Below are positions 47,456 to 59,761 of a stretch of DNA of 64,000 nucleotides, one piece after another (position 1 is the first letter of the stretch; every line of letters starts with the position of its first letter). The DNA comes from Aquanectria penicillioides (lineage: Eukaryota > Ascomycota > Sordariomycetes > Hypocreales > Nectriaceae), in contig PYIU01000010.1 in the NCBI GenBank assembly GCA_003415625.1, positions 1,920,501-1,984,500 of the forward strand, given 5' to 3'. Below the pieces are notes generated by a model. That model saw nothing but the letters and a program-made list of their open reading frames with translations. It was not told where the DNA came from and did not search any database. Made by a program: the position numbers and the translations under genes.

Positions 47456-48155
47456 TTTGGCAATGATTATGGACTATGCTTCGGTCGGACATGTGTTGAT
47501 GGATGAAGGACGATCAAATCGAGAGACGACAATGAAATGTCTTCACACACATCTTGTAAGAAGAGATAGAAAGGGAGAAAAGGCGGGGAGATGGTTAGCG
47601 GATCGCAGCCTAATATTAGCGTCCAATATAGGCGCCCAGGCTCCGCCTCCGCCACAGTCAGCGAAGCAATTTAGCGTTGATGTGGTGAATCATTTCACAC
47701 CAGCTGAGGCTGTTTACAGTGGGTGGACGTTAACGGCTTAATTCAAGCTTGATGCTACGGCGTGGTGCGATGGAAGCGAGCCAGTTACATGTGTCGATCC
47801 CTTGCCTTTTCTTCTCTTCAATTCTACTCCCAGTCACATTTCTCGAGCACATGTTGATTGGCTAGACATGTTTATTCAAGTCCAAGCACCAACACACAAT
47901 TGTTCAATTACACTTGGCGTCGTGATCTGGACAGGTCGTTCTGCCAGCGCTGACCGCCTAAGCCTGCTTCTGCGCAACAAAGTGCCACAGAATCAAGAAC
48001 GGCACCTCGGCTCAAACTTGGCTCAGCACATCAATAGATAGGATTGAGGCTTCAAAAAGCCCTCGGATAGATGCGGCGGAAATCAAAGAATATATCGTCT
48101 CTCATAACGACTCTCTTGCTGTCAGGACCTCATCCTACGTCGCTTCAACCTCACC
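47456..48155. other. Divergent upstream region, HEAT and F-box genes
   Basis: 700 bp between divergent start codons, holding both promoters. I see no supported gene. Confidence 0.4.
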
Positions 48156-49466
48156 ATGGCCCACGAGTCGGGCGTGGTCACTCTCGACAGAGTGAGTATC
48201 TCATGCCTTGTCATAGACAGACTCTTAAACTTGAATTTGAATGTCGGCTAACTTGAGCCGCGGATGCCCATCGCTGGCCTGAGTGCAATGCCAGTGGAGA
48301 TCACGCAGAATATCTGCGAAATGCTTTGCGACCATTGCAATGATTTCCGCTCTGTTGTATTGTCCCACTCAGAACCAATCGGCCGGGAGCCGCTCTACAA
48401 TACGAGCCTCGTGTCCCGATCACTGCGAGCCATTGCACAGCCGATTCTCTTTCACGTCTTCTCACACAACTTCGGAGATCTATGGAAGAGCGTAGTTCCA
48501 TTTGCCAGAACCGTGCGCGAGCACCGTCACCTAGCTGAACACGTCAAGTGCATCGTGCCGACCGCAAGCTCCAGAAAGAAAAAGGGACCCCGTCAAAGGC
48601 CAGACCAGAATGATCGAATCAGAAAGGAACACGAAATGGAACTATATCGCTGCTTCATCATGAGTATCGTCGCCAGCGCTAGAGATATCCGTGCCCTTGA
48701 CATCATACTCGGAAATCACGAGGAGACAACTGGCATCCTACTTCTCCAGTTGCGAGTCTTGCATCTCGAAACAAAATCTGGCAGCGGAAACTTGAATGCA
48801 ACCGAGGAGATGGCTGAAGGCCGTTTATTTCGGGCGCCGAACGTCAAGGAGCTCAAGCTGTCGTATTGGCGAATGACTGGGTCCACATATCAAAATATCG
48901 TCGATGCAATGCCTCAGATCGAGGACATCTTCATTCATGCCAGGATAGACTTCTTAGCAGTTGAAGATCACGAGATTCTCTCACGAGGATTACCCAGTCT
49001 AAAGAAAGTGTGCATCCTCGATTACCTATCAAATCGGGAATTTCTATGTCAGCTACTTCCACGAAAGGAACAACTGACATCTATTCAGGTCAGGGAGAAC
49101 CTTGTCGACTTTTCTCTGTTATCTCAATTCAAAAATCTTAAAAGCCTTCACCTGACCTGTGACATTGAAAATGTTCCCGACGACGACGAGAGCTTTGAGG
49201 TTAATATCCCAGTTGGGCTTCCACGGACTCTGGAACATCTGACTCTGGAGCCAAGAAATGATGACCAAATGCCTATTGCAAGACTGGTTCGGAGGCTGAG
49301 CTACAAATTGGCAGATTACAGATTCCTCAAATCGATAGCTCTTGGGATACGGGATACTCCCGTGGTTGGTGAAAAGTGGAAAGGGGTCATGGCTGTTGTT
49401 ACAGATGATGTAAACGAAAATTTCAAAAACGCAGGTGTCAAGTTGAAGACCCATGGCACTTACTAG
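48156..49466 (+). CDS. F-box protein
   Basis: A short first exon (48156-48191, encoding MAHESGVVTLDR) joins through a 66-bp intron to 48258-49466, giving 414 residues. A start at 48264 in exon 2 is also possible and would give 400. The F-box occupies residues about 18-70: LSAMPVEITQNICEMLCDHC followed by NTSLVSRSLRAIAQPILFHV. It probably links a substrate to Skp1-Cullin ubiquitin ligase. The C-terminal 250 residues contain leucine-rich segments (APNVKELKLSYW; FKNLKSLHLTCD; RTLEHLTLEP). Layout resembles the F-box gene at 458-2035, including a Cys/His element after the F-box start, so the two may be old paralogues. Confidence 0.8.
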
Positions 49467-50851
49467 ACAATTCTATTTAACGGATCTAGAAGGAATGATA
49501 ATTAGTAGACTTTAACGGGCCTGGATAGCGCAGATACCTTCCACATTCTTGTCACCACCGCTTTTCTCCTCACCTATCACGTGAAGGTGATACTACTGCA
49601 TTCTATTATTTTCTTTAATTTTCCTATCAGCTAAAACGGCCAATCAATTTGGCCTAATGTCTGTTATTTATTAGCGAAATTAGGAATGTTTCCATATTGT
49701 CCGGCTGGGAACGGATGACATCCGTCATCTTAACTGTCACTGCAACCTCCCCATCAGCATCAACAGGTGGCAATTTCTATCCGCGAAAAATATCAAAATG
49801 GGACCAAGTCTTCTGTTGAAGGAACAGCAAATGCCATAAGAGACCTAGGAGCAAGCAACAGATTCCAGATAGGCAACAGCTACAACCACACTGAGTCCAA
49901 ATACGGCAAATACCTCCAACCACTTCTATCAATGCCTCCTCTTCTCTACGATACCACCACGCAGCGTGACGGCATTTCGAACAACCAGAGGATCTTTATC
50001 TCATTGCTTACGAAAAATTTACTTCCCGTGGCAATGTATTTATCTCTCCTGCATTTTTAATGTCCTTTGAAGTAGTTATCCTATGTTGTCATGCAGCTAA
50101 TCCCGCAATTGTGCAATCCTAATGGCACTTTGACTTAGATTGTACTTAACTTTCATACCTATCTCTAATTCGAAAATATATTGTCCAACAAGGAGCATGA
50201 AAGAGACTCTGGTAACAACTAATTCTTCACAGCTTTCGCTACTGTTTGTTATAGTTTGCTATATGTCTACAAATAACATAATTGGAATACAAGTAACAGG
50301 ACGGCTGGATCCTGGAACGACACTACAAGCTCAATGCTCCAATCACAGTCAAGCCAAAACCATCCATCTAGTTCTCTCACATATTAACAAGATCAAAATG
50401 CGGTTTGTTTCACCTTTTTTCCCAGATCAATCAAGAAAAGAAAAAAATTGAAGTCTAGGAAACTCCGGTCCAAATTTTATAACAGCAAGGGAAAATCACG
50501 ATCGGATTACCTTAGCCATTATGATGCTGACAGGTTGTGGATAAATCACCAATCAGCAGCCATCAACCACAGCGCCTGAGGTGATTGGTTGCGTGGAATG
50601 CGCAAGAGCGCATTCAGACAGCCTCATTATTAAATTCTAACGATAATTTCTCTCAGCTCCAACCTCGTCACTGCTACTCCTCTCTGCTGATATATTCCCG
50701 TCTCTCACATTTCGGGACTAGGGGGCACAAATGGCATAATCTCAGCGGAGAAGGACAAGACGTGAACCTCCAATCACGGCACCCACGCTCATTGCACCAA
50801 GCAAGTTTCTCATTCTGGGACATTTCCTGGAGGCCCTGGCTTAACTTCGCG
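49467..50851. other. 1.4-kb intergenic region, no gene supported
   Basis: Several short frames occur (up to about 100 codons), without motifs. The region just before 50852 is the promoter of the next gene. Confidence 0.4.
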
Positions 50852-52865
50852 ATGGCTCCATCAAACCCAACCACTAAACAGCCAAGCAAAACCCATGACG
50901 ATTATGTATCTGCCACACCTACAGCATCGACAAGTTCAACCAGCCATAGCGCGGTCTCTACTAGTCAACTTGCAGGCATCCTCGTTGGTTCGGTGTCGAT
51001 CTTCCCAATCATTATATGGGTTCTCATCACAACATACAGGCTATGCCCTTCCATCGCGAGGGCCAAAAGGCCCAAATCACGGCCGGCGATGAGGGAATTT
51101 AGGACGGCTGCCAGTGACGTTGCCACACCTCAAGGCCTTTACTTCGGTCTAGAACTGCCGACTCCAATGGTAGACGCTGGCCCTCCTACAAATTCCCATT
51201 TTCCTACAGAAATTGAAGGCTTGGTAACACTCAACATAAGTCCTTGTCTGCCTTCTGTTTACGTTGAGTTGGATACAGGGACTAGCCAAGTCGAACGAGA
51301 GTCAAACCCACCATCGCATCAGGATTTCTCGTCTCTTAGGATTGGAGAATTGTCAGCCGACCAAGCAACAGAAGAGAGTTGTACATCAGAATCTGGGTCA
51401 TCAAGTCTTAATATCGATTTTGAAGGACACAAAAGGCGAGCTGTCGATGCTGTAATGGGCGAGATCAGATCTATCTTAATCCATAACCCCCTAGTCGGAA
51501 TAAGCATCCGAGCAGGTGGTAGGCAATCTTCTGACCACTCAACCGAATCTCAGTCTACACGAGCATCCTCCAGCCGCGTTTCACAGGATACCAATACTAA
51601 CAGCAAACGCTCGAGGGAGGACGAGGGTATACCATGTGGCTCAGATGACGATGGCTCGAGTGATCTCAAAAAGTCTAAACGAAACGCCCAAGCAGATGTC
51701 TTCAATACCCCAAAACTAGCATGCCATTTTTATCGCCGAAATTCAAAGAATCACTTGAAGCACAGGGCTTGCGCCGGCCCTGGATGGTCCTCGATTCATC
51801 GTGTCAAGTATGTTTGGCGAGCAGGAAAATGCATTGCAATTTCTGATTTAAATAGGGAACACATTTACCGCTGCCATACACTTCCAATTCACCGCCCGCG
51901 CTGTGGGGTAACCGTGAGGTCGGACGCTCAGCTGAGGAGTCACCAGCGGCTACCTGAGGGGTGCACCGTGTAATTGTTAAACTTCCCAGAGGGGATAAAC
52001 AAAGAACAGGAGGTCTTACTGCGAAAGAAAAGAAAAATTGGCTCGGAAGAAGACAAATGGCTTAATGTTTACCGAACTTTATTTCCTGATGAAGATGGTG
52101 ACCTCGTTCCATCGCCTTGTGAGAATTAATCCGTCAGTCAAGTTATGTTAAACGCTAATCCGGGTCACAGATTACGATAATCATCAGGCTTCGGACATGC
52201 AGCGTCAACGCCAGGATGAGCTGACACAATATGAAAGATTCCAGCGACGAGAACTGCTCCGTGTAGTCAGAAGGCTCCTAGAGGAGACGGCATCAGAGTT
52301 GGCTGGTCCTTTGGAGGATCAACTCAGAAGTCAGGTCTTTGGTGTTATTCGCAAAGCCCAATCTGAAGTGTATCTTTCGTACAGGTCTGGTAACCAGAGC
52401 GAAGAATCAACAACCACGGGCGCGGAGAAGCCGCTAGGAAACGCTTTTGATCCTACGCCATATCACGAGCTCACTTCCAATCTCCCAGGATATGGTTTAG
52501 CCCAAACTGATGACTTTTTGGACACATCTCGACAAAGCGAAATCCCAAGCCGGATGAATCCTGCAAGTGGAGGTCTCAGTGAAGCATCAAATAAAGACGG
52601 AGACCAAGATTTAGTAGCCATGAACCTGAGCGCAATATACAGTAGTAGTAATGGGGATAGCGTGAACTTTGGTAATCGAGATGATGGAGCCGGTCGATGT
52701 GATGATAATACAAGCATCCACGACGCTAACTTCCCGCCAGCCAGCTTAGGCCACCCTTTTAGTTCTAATCCATTTCCGATGGACTCTGGATGGGAAGCAA
52801 CCGAAGTGAATATTGGGCCGGAGCTAGAAGAGTGGACTTATAGTGAGTACATACCGCACTTTTAA
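50852..52865 (+). pseudogene. Membrane-anchored C2H2-like fungal protein with a premature TAA
   Basis: Exons 50852-51807, 51856-52118 and 52171-52865 join to 638 codons, but codon 358 (51971-51973) is TAA; the frame then continues with family-like sequence FPEGINKEQEVLL and KWLNVYRTLFPDEDG. Residues about 38-60 form one transmembrane helix (LAGILVGSVSIFPIIIWVLI), unusual for this family. Later comes the fungal finger-like block LACHFYRRN, HRACAGPGW, then EHIYRCHTLPIHRPRCGVTV. The C-terminal part is a coiled coil (RFQRRELLRVVRRLLEE) and a Ser/Asp-rich tail. TAA may come from CAA by a C-to-T change. As written, the product is a 357-residue truncated protein ending after the fingers. Confidence 0.7.
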
Positions 52866-53411
52866 ACTAATTAAACCTTCATTGTAAACTCACGCACTAA
52901 GGCTTTATGCCGAATTTGATTTTACTATCACAGGATGACTTGTGCTGCTTTCCAACTCAAATGGTATGCTGCTCATGCGATTTCATCCAAAGTAATGACT
53001 ATGCACGGATGATTGGAATATTTTATGGGTTGCTTTTATTATCTGTACTCTCCCTAAGTATAAATAACATTTTCCAGTAGGTATTTCCTTTCATAGCATA
53101 CCTTTTAGGATATCCTGGTCCATAACGGAGATATTCGTAATTTCCAAAACAAGTATAAAAGAGAACTTTAACGGTTCCATGCAAATGAGTTTGGCCCAGG
53201 TAACAATTGAGTTCATTACGTTCCCGATTCTCGCATGGTGATGTAGACTCAAATATTATCGAAGAATTAAGCCCATTCACTATGAGGCAATCGTGATATG
53301 ATTTACATTATGAGTAATGTATTCCTCCTAAGTCGCAATTGTACATTAAGAAAGTCTCGAGATACAACGTGTTCGGTTAGAACCTTTCCAAATTGAATGT
53401 GATTGTTACAA
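52866..53411. other. Intergenic, no gene seen
   Basis: 3' flank between two convergent genes. A GTGAGT donor at 52842 could add a tiny last exon ending near 52940 to the upstream gene. Confidence 0.4.
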
Positions 53412-56400
53412 TCATACTTTCATCAAAGTCTCGATGTCGAATCTGAAAAACAAGACCCTGCCTATCCCAGATCCAACCACAACCGTCGACCCAAATACTT
53501 CAACACTGTTTCCATTCGCCCTGTATGCAGGCGGCAACCAAAAGAATTTTTCATCGTCCCACATTATCCAAGAACCATCGCTGCTGATTCCGTAGCCTGA
53601 TCTGCTATGAGTGCAGCTATTTAGCGAATTACCCCCATTGGAACACAACTGACTGATGGAAACTAGCCCAAAATTGGTAGACAGATAGCTATCATCAAGG
53701 TCGAAATCAATGCGGGATGGATCAAAACCTAGCCGAATCCTTTGGATGCATTCTCCAGTTGCAATATCCCAAATTTTCACCCCTTCGTAGTCGGCAAAGG
53801 CCAGACTTTTCGAATCCTGCGAAAAGACAGCAAGTTCAAGCTCTAATCCTGGCTGAACACCTTCAAATTCCTTCATGGTCTCCCCTGTTTCCATGTTCAG
53901 AATTTGCAACAAAATTCCTGTTCCGTAAGTATCTCGGAACCCTTTTGAGCGGATGAAGATGGATTTCGAGTCTGGAGAAATTGCAAGGATTCTGGGGGCC
54001 TGGAGCATGCCCTTGAATTTGCGAAACAGGTCACCACTCTCCGTGTTCCAAATGCATAAGTCGTAGTCGTATCTTTTTGTCTCGGCTGCTAAGACAGCGA
54101 CAAGCGAGGAATCGGGAGAGAACACTACATTGTCGGTTCGATATGCCTCATGAGCCTCATATTTGTTCTGTAGCGTCTCCGTGTCGATCATCAACAAACC
54201 CACTGTGTGGTACGCTATACCTACATAACGCCCATCGGGTGAGAATGTAGCTTCAAAGCCAGTATAGAGGTTAAGCGAGTATATTGGGTCACCTGTGTCC
54301 GTTTTCCAAAGCCACCAGTTATTATCAAAGGCTACTGATACGAGCTTCGAGTTGGGGGAAAACTCAATTTGACACTCTCCGGTCGAATCATGTAGTAAGC
54401 TGTAACCTATGTCGCCTGTCTCTGTGTTCCACAGTTGTATCTTTCCGTTACTTGTACTCGTAGCAGAAAGTGTTCGATCGGGTGATACTGTCACTGAACG
54501 AATTGGGACACTGCTCTCATTTGACTGGGAGCCTTGGCCTCCAGAATCGAGTCTCCATATCTGGATGGCATTGTCGATCGATACCGAAGCAACAAGACTC
54601 ATGTCTAGAGTAAAGGACATCACTGATAATAAGAAAGAGTGACCTTTGAAAACTTGAAGACATTCTCCTGTGTCGACCTTCCAGACTCTGACCGTTCTAT
54701 CTGCAGAGATTGACCCAAGCAATGTAGAGTCCGGAGAAAACTTAATTCCACGTACGTGAACGCCCAAGGTCTTGAATGTCTGGGTGACGATGTTGGTATC
54801 TACCTGCAAAATTTGGATAGTATCCTCAGACTCCCAAAGGACACCTGCTATCATGATGGAAGATTGGTCAATGAAGGCGATGGACTGATATTTGTATGAC
54901 AAGAAGTCTGGATCATTTGAAATAGCCGGTTGATGAGTTTTGATGCGTTCACCTGTCCCAACTTCCAATAAAATATAGGCTCCGGTTTGTCTTTCAATCG
55001 CCATGATTGTCTTCGAGTCAGATGAAAATCTCAACGAAATCATCTCATCGAGATTGAATTCGGTCACCTCTATTTCTTGTACACATTCAAGCGTATCTAA
55101 GCTCAGAATCTGTACAGACGTTGGCTTAGATATGAATGCCAAAAGTTTCGAGTCAGGCGAGAACTGAAATGACCCGCCAATCCTGCCGAACCGCGACGGG
55201 CAAATCTTTGTCAAGCTCTTGACGAGTTCACCCGAGTCAGCTCTGCAGATTCCTAAGTCTTCCTTTCCGGAGCTTGAAGCTATCAGGGTCGAATCGGGTG
55301 AAAATTCCACTTCGACTGGTTTGTCATTGTACCCTTGAAACTCTCGGATGCATCTGCCTGTATCCACTCGCCAAATTCGAATGACTCTGTCTTTGGAGGC
55401 TGACATGACAAGAGAAGAGTCTGCGGAGAAGGATACAGAGACAACTTCTGCTCGGTGGCCTTCTAGGACCTTTTGGCATTGGTCCCAATCAAGCTCGGGT
55501 TGAGGTGCGAGTGACAGCCACTGAGGAGTTTTATCTTGAAACAGAGAGTGTATTACACTATTTTTCGGGGTGAAGACAAGCAAAGATGAGTATAGCTGAA
55601 GAGGTGATGATTCGATAATCGCAAAATTGGTTTGTACAAATCGATGGGCTTCTCGTAGCAGCACCTTCAGTTCATCACAATCGATATTCTATGTCGAGGT
55701 CAGTTCGAAGCCACTAACAGGCATTGTTCTTCTTCATACCTCCACGATAGCTTGTAAAGTCATGATGATGTCAAGGCTCTCGCTAAATCGACCGATGATG
55801 CTAAGGACCTCCAACCAGTGAAGAAAATGTTCTTTGAGGAAATTTTCAATCGTCTTTGCTTCGATGCAGTTCACGTTTGAGTTTTGAAGATGATAAGCCC
55901 AATACCGACAAGCGTATTGTAGTTCCATGTTCACGTTGGAAGCAATACGCTCCGATGGTATGGAATGATAGTCAGTCCCCGGGAGTATTAGGTTGCAAAT
56001 ATCTTCCTTTAGAGACTCACTCATGACCCTGAGGCAGTTTGTGGACATTTCGCTGTGAGTGTTCTTTTCGTTCACCCAGAACTGATTTGTTCCTTGCTTT
56101 TCTGGGTCCAGTAGGAAGTCTCGAAGGGACAAATGAAGTAAGCGGATGGGTGAATTTGACGACTTTGGGACATCCAAAATCGAATGGAGCATATCCAATC
56201 TTGTGTCAATAATACTCCTTGAGATATTAAGCAGCTGGGCTAAAGATGATGCGGAGAGTGGTGTTTCAAGAATGACAATTGCTCCAACGACATTCCGGAA
56301 TTCATCAAGAGCCTTATCCTGCTCGCGAGCCGAAAGTCCTATCAACTGCTGTTCCAAAGGTGGCAAATATGTCGCCTCCATTTTCGATTCTTGACTTCTT

Positions 56401-57853
56401 GTTTGGTACGTCAACACTTTCTGTAGCTGATGATCAGGATTGCCACATCTTCGATCAGACAGAAAACGACACACGGTGGCTGCGAAGATAAACAAGGGGA
56501 TAGCCATGTGAACAAGTACCGTCGTATCATCCAGACCAGGCCAATCTGTTGATAGTTGTCTGTCCTCTGAAACTGATATATTGTATTCATGCCTGATTTC
56601 ACTCAGTCTTGTCTCAAAAAACACAGTTAGATCATGTTTAATGATGGTCTCTGGTATTTCATGTAGTATCAAATCCTGGTACTTTCCCTGGATTGCACTG
56701 AAACCCAACCGGACTGGAAGTTCTGGTCGGCTTGTTATAAGAGCCCTGATTCTGGTACTTGTGACTGTTTTGAAGCGAGTAAAAATATCTACCAGTCGCT
56801 TTATGTCATCGTCTTTATCACACTCGTCGAGGGCGTCGATGACAATAACGGCGACGGCTTGACTGGTGGCCTGGGACTCTATTAGAGGCTGGAGAATCAG
56901 TTTATCAAATTGTTCTTCTGCTGCCTTTGTGGTGATGGAAGGGTCGTTGTCCATGGCAGCTGTGATGAGCGGGGCAAGGCGGGTATTGGAGTGGGCGAGC
57001 TGGTATGCGATTGTGGTATAAAACCTTGAAATGTTTCCTCGATCTGTCTCGCCCCTCTTGAAGAAGAAGCTTGCGCCAAGATGGCCTCCATCTGAACACA
57101 TTGTGGCGAAGGTGCGAGATATGGTTGATTTTCCTGTGCCAGCCATTCCATTGAGCCAGAATATTGTCTTGCTCTGAGGTGTATGAACCCAGTCATCGAT
57201 TTGTTGAAGCAGTTCCACCCGCGTATTCTTTAGACATGTACTGTTATGCTCTTCCGCGTGAGAATCATACGATGCGCCAACGGCTATCGGTAGCGTATCC
57301 AACATTATTCGTTGATCAACTCTCGACAAGACATTATCGACTTTATCAATTTTGCCATCAACATCGAGTAAGGTGGCACTTCAAGCAGGGTGTCAGTGGG
57401 AATAGTGTTTATTGTCTCAGATCGAAACACATACGTTTGGTCTATTTGCAGCGCCAACACGATCCTGTCGGAGCATCGTCGGATCTTCTCAATCGTTTGT
57501 TGGACCTCTCTGCTTTGTAGCGGCCATTTCAGCGCCCTCACCCCGATACGACTCATAAGTTTGCGGCCATGTGCAGGCTGAAGGACGTTGTCTAGCCCAG
57601 AGAGCAGTGCGATGCTGGCCCGGAGCGTCTGGTTCAAATCTTGCGAGGCTTCAAGTTTTCCGCCTGAGGGACTGTTAAGCAGTCTTTGCACATTGTTGGC
57701 TATTTTGTGAAGCTCTTCTATTTCCTCACGTAATTCTTTGATGGATTGCTTTGCGTTCTTCACGTCCTTTGCGTATTGAAAACAGACTGAAATAAGTTTG
57801 GCAGACAAATCGACAACGGCAATGGCGTTGGCAGCCACACCAAGCGCCTCCAT
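53412..57853 (-). CDS. NACHT-WD40 NLR-like STAND protein (NWD type)
   Basis: Three exons (57853-57435, 57378-55740, 55688-53412) total 1445 codons with introns of 56 and 51 bp. Residues about 1-140 are a HeLo-like/fungal STAND N-terminal domain (MEALGVAANAIAVVDLSAKL; IKELREEIEELHKIANNVQR), a type seen as a membrane-targeting death effector. The linker LLDVDGKIDKVDNVLSRVDQ precedes NACHT: Walker A NGMAGTGKST near residue 215, Walker B VIVIDALDECD. About 13-14 WD40 repeats fill the last 700 residues (FSPDSTLLGSISADRTVRVW and variants), likely the ligand-sensing propeller. The repeats are diverged, not near-identical, so this is not a recently amplified sensor. A MULE-like MITE sits 134 bp upstream of the start. 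Confidence 0.9.
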
Positions 57854-57987
57854 ACCGAAGTAGCGACTTTTGCCAACCTCGACACAACGCTGCCTCTTGA
57901 GTGGAGGGGAGTGGGACAAAGGAAACAATGAGGGCCGAGAGGTTCATGTAAAGTGTCAGATTGATGACTAATCCGGTCACGTTACAT

Positions 57988-58688
57988 GGCGAGCGTTACA
58001 GACACCGGATCCGGTGCGGATAAGATCATGTGACTTTCCACACCGGATCCGGTGCCGTTAAGATCTTCTTAGTCATAACCTCATGAGGCATTTTCGTCCC
58101 AATTGACGATCAATGCTATCAATTTAATCCGTAACGGCTCTCTTTTGCCATAGTGAATGCAATAAATCCAGCACAGCCTCCTACTTGCTTCCCTAATGAT
58201 GTTCTTCCTTCGGAAGCTTAATACAGCTTACAAGAGGAACTACACACAGCAATCAACATTTAGGCAGCATTATAAGGTTATGCCTTTATAATAGGGAGGT
58301 CTAGGAAGAGCACAAATCATAGAATTAATATTAAATTTAACTGTAACTATACTAGAAAGCGTCCTAAGATCTCCATCAAGAAATAGCTTTAGCTTAATAA
58401 ATTAAGGCGCATAAATTGCCGCTTTTCTATTATTATAAGGCAAAGCTTATGTAATACTATATAGAGTTTAAGGCACTGTCCTAAAATTACATATATAGAA
58501 TAGCTGCATTTAATACATTATTATTGCCTAAAGATGGTATGAATTGATGTTGTTATGATGTAGAAAAAGAGATATCCCTTTCGTGCACACATTGAGGTTA
58601 TGACTAAGAAGATCTTAACGGCACCGGATCCGGTGTGGAAAGTCACATGATCTTATCCGCACCGGATCCGGTGTCTGTAACGCTCGCC
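57988..58688. mobile_element. MULE-like MITE, 701 bp, with 9-bp target duplication
   Basis: Near-perfect terminal inverted repeats of roughly 95-100 bp (57988-58083 and about 58590-58688) begin GGCGAGCGTTACAG. The 9-bp sequence ACGTTACAT flanks both ends (57979-57987 and 58689-58697), in the range for Mutator-like elements. Each arm holds two copies of the palindrome ACCGGATCCGGT, about 30 bp apart. The centre (58260-58550) is AT-rich and non-coding. It lies 134 bp upstream of the NACHT-WD40 start codon. Confidence 0.88.
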
Positions 58689-58788
58689 ACGTTACATGAT
58701 CAAGGTCATCATCAATCAGCCTTGCATCCAGCCTGATGCAAATGTTCATTTCAACATTTCAGTGTGGCAGTGCAGCGAGTAATAGATG

Positions 58789-59022
58789 TACAGGCGAGCC
58801 GATGAAGATCTTGAAGCGGACCAATCCCTCACAGACCAGCAAGCAGTTTTCACAATGTTGCACAACCAACTTGACCCACCTCTGCGTGATACACATCGAC
58901 ATCGCCAAAAACAGTGAGTATCTCTCACATCGTTACGGAGTAAATATCCTGATTTGCATAATAACCTTTCGAGCAGCAAGTGGTTTGTTCAATGAATTTT
59001 TTGGGGCGTTGCACCCACATCT
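58789..59022 (+). pseudogene. Possible cytochrome P450 fragment
   Basis: An open stretch reads SLTDQQAVFTMLHNQLDPP followed by a basic run and a GTGAGT donor at 58914, then after an AG acceptor a fragment starting near QVV. This order resembles the segment before helix I in fungal P450s (a 'TIFHEIL..LPP..' region then EAQVVVGAG). The heme-binding Cys motif and the rest of the gene are absent and the frame is not kept across the intron. The call is weak. Confidence 0.28.
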
Positions 59023-59199
59023 TTGAAGCCAACAACAAAAGCACCTCTTGCACTCTTCCTATTTAAGTCTAGCCCCACCCTATACCATTCAAATAAGATC
59101 ATCAACGATTTCCCAAATAGTTTTATCATAAACGTGGCCAACCAGTTCCTCATTCAATCTACATCTAAGCCATATAATGTAATAGAATTATAGAAAATA

Positions 59200-59291
59200 T
59201 GTCACGCCCTAGACCACTACACAATAGCAGCAAAAGTGTAAGGTAACCTCCAACAGGTACTGTATACGAGTGGCCTATGTATCGCAACACA
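59200..59291 (+). repeat. 92-bp dispersed repeat, copy 2
   Basis: Starts TGTCACGCCCTAGACCAC and shares its core with the copies at 15371-15462 and 59670-59761. With the copy at 59670 it brackets 378 bp, and the flanks AAATA (before 59200) and CAATA (after 59761) differ by one base. Confidence 0.6.
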
Positions 59292-59669
59292 CAACCCAAT
59301 TCTTTAGGGCAGACTATAGTGTCTTTAAGGACCATAGTCTCTTAATTATTATATTCGTAAGTAATTTCTATATTGTGTGCCACGCTTTTTTAAAGTGCCA
59401 TCCCTATTTTCGTCGGAAATATACAACTTCATAGAGAGTGAGTGTAACAAAGTTGGGTGACATACCGGCTTGCACAATAGATCAGTCCCGCTACGGCAAA
59501 AGATCTAGCAGTAATCGCAGTCGCCGTGATTACTGGAGTGTCACATATCCGTATATAACACAGCGGCCGGAGCTTTCCGGGCTTGCGTTACAGTGAGTCT
59601 AACTAGATCGGTTGGTAGTAATAGCACTTTTCGGAAGTTCAAGGCATCATAGCCTCTCAGTCTTATAAC

Positions 59670-59761
59670 TGTTATGCCTTAGACTATCATGCTATAGCAG
59701 CAAAAGTGTAAGGTACCCTACTATGGATGCTGTATACAAGTGGCTTATATCTATCGTGACA
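59670..59761 (+). repeat. 92-bp dispersed repeat, copy 3
   Basis: Direct repeat of 59200-59291 with several transitions (it starts TGTTATGCCTTAG), consistent with mild RIP. It ends ATCTATCGTGACA. Confidence 0.6.

Noticed and set aside
58590..58690. Intrinsic terminator or regulatory hairpin
   Set aside because: The inverted sequence is the right arm of the MITE, with its partner 600 bp away and a target duplication.
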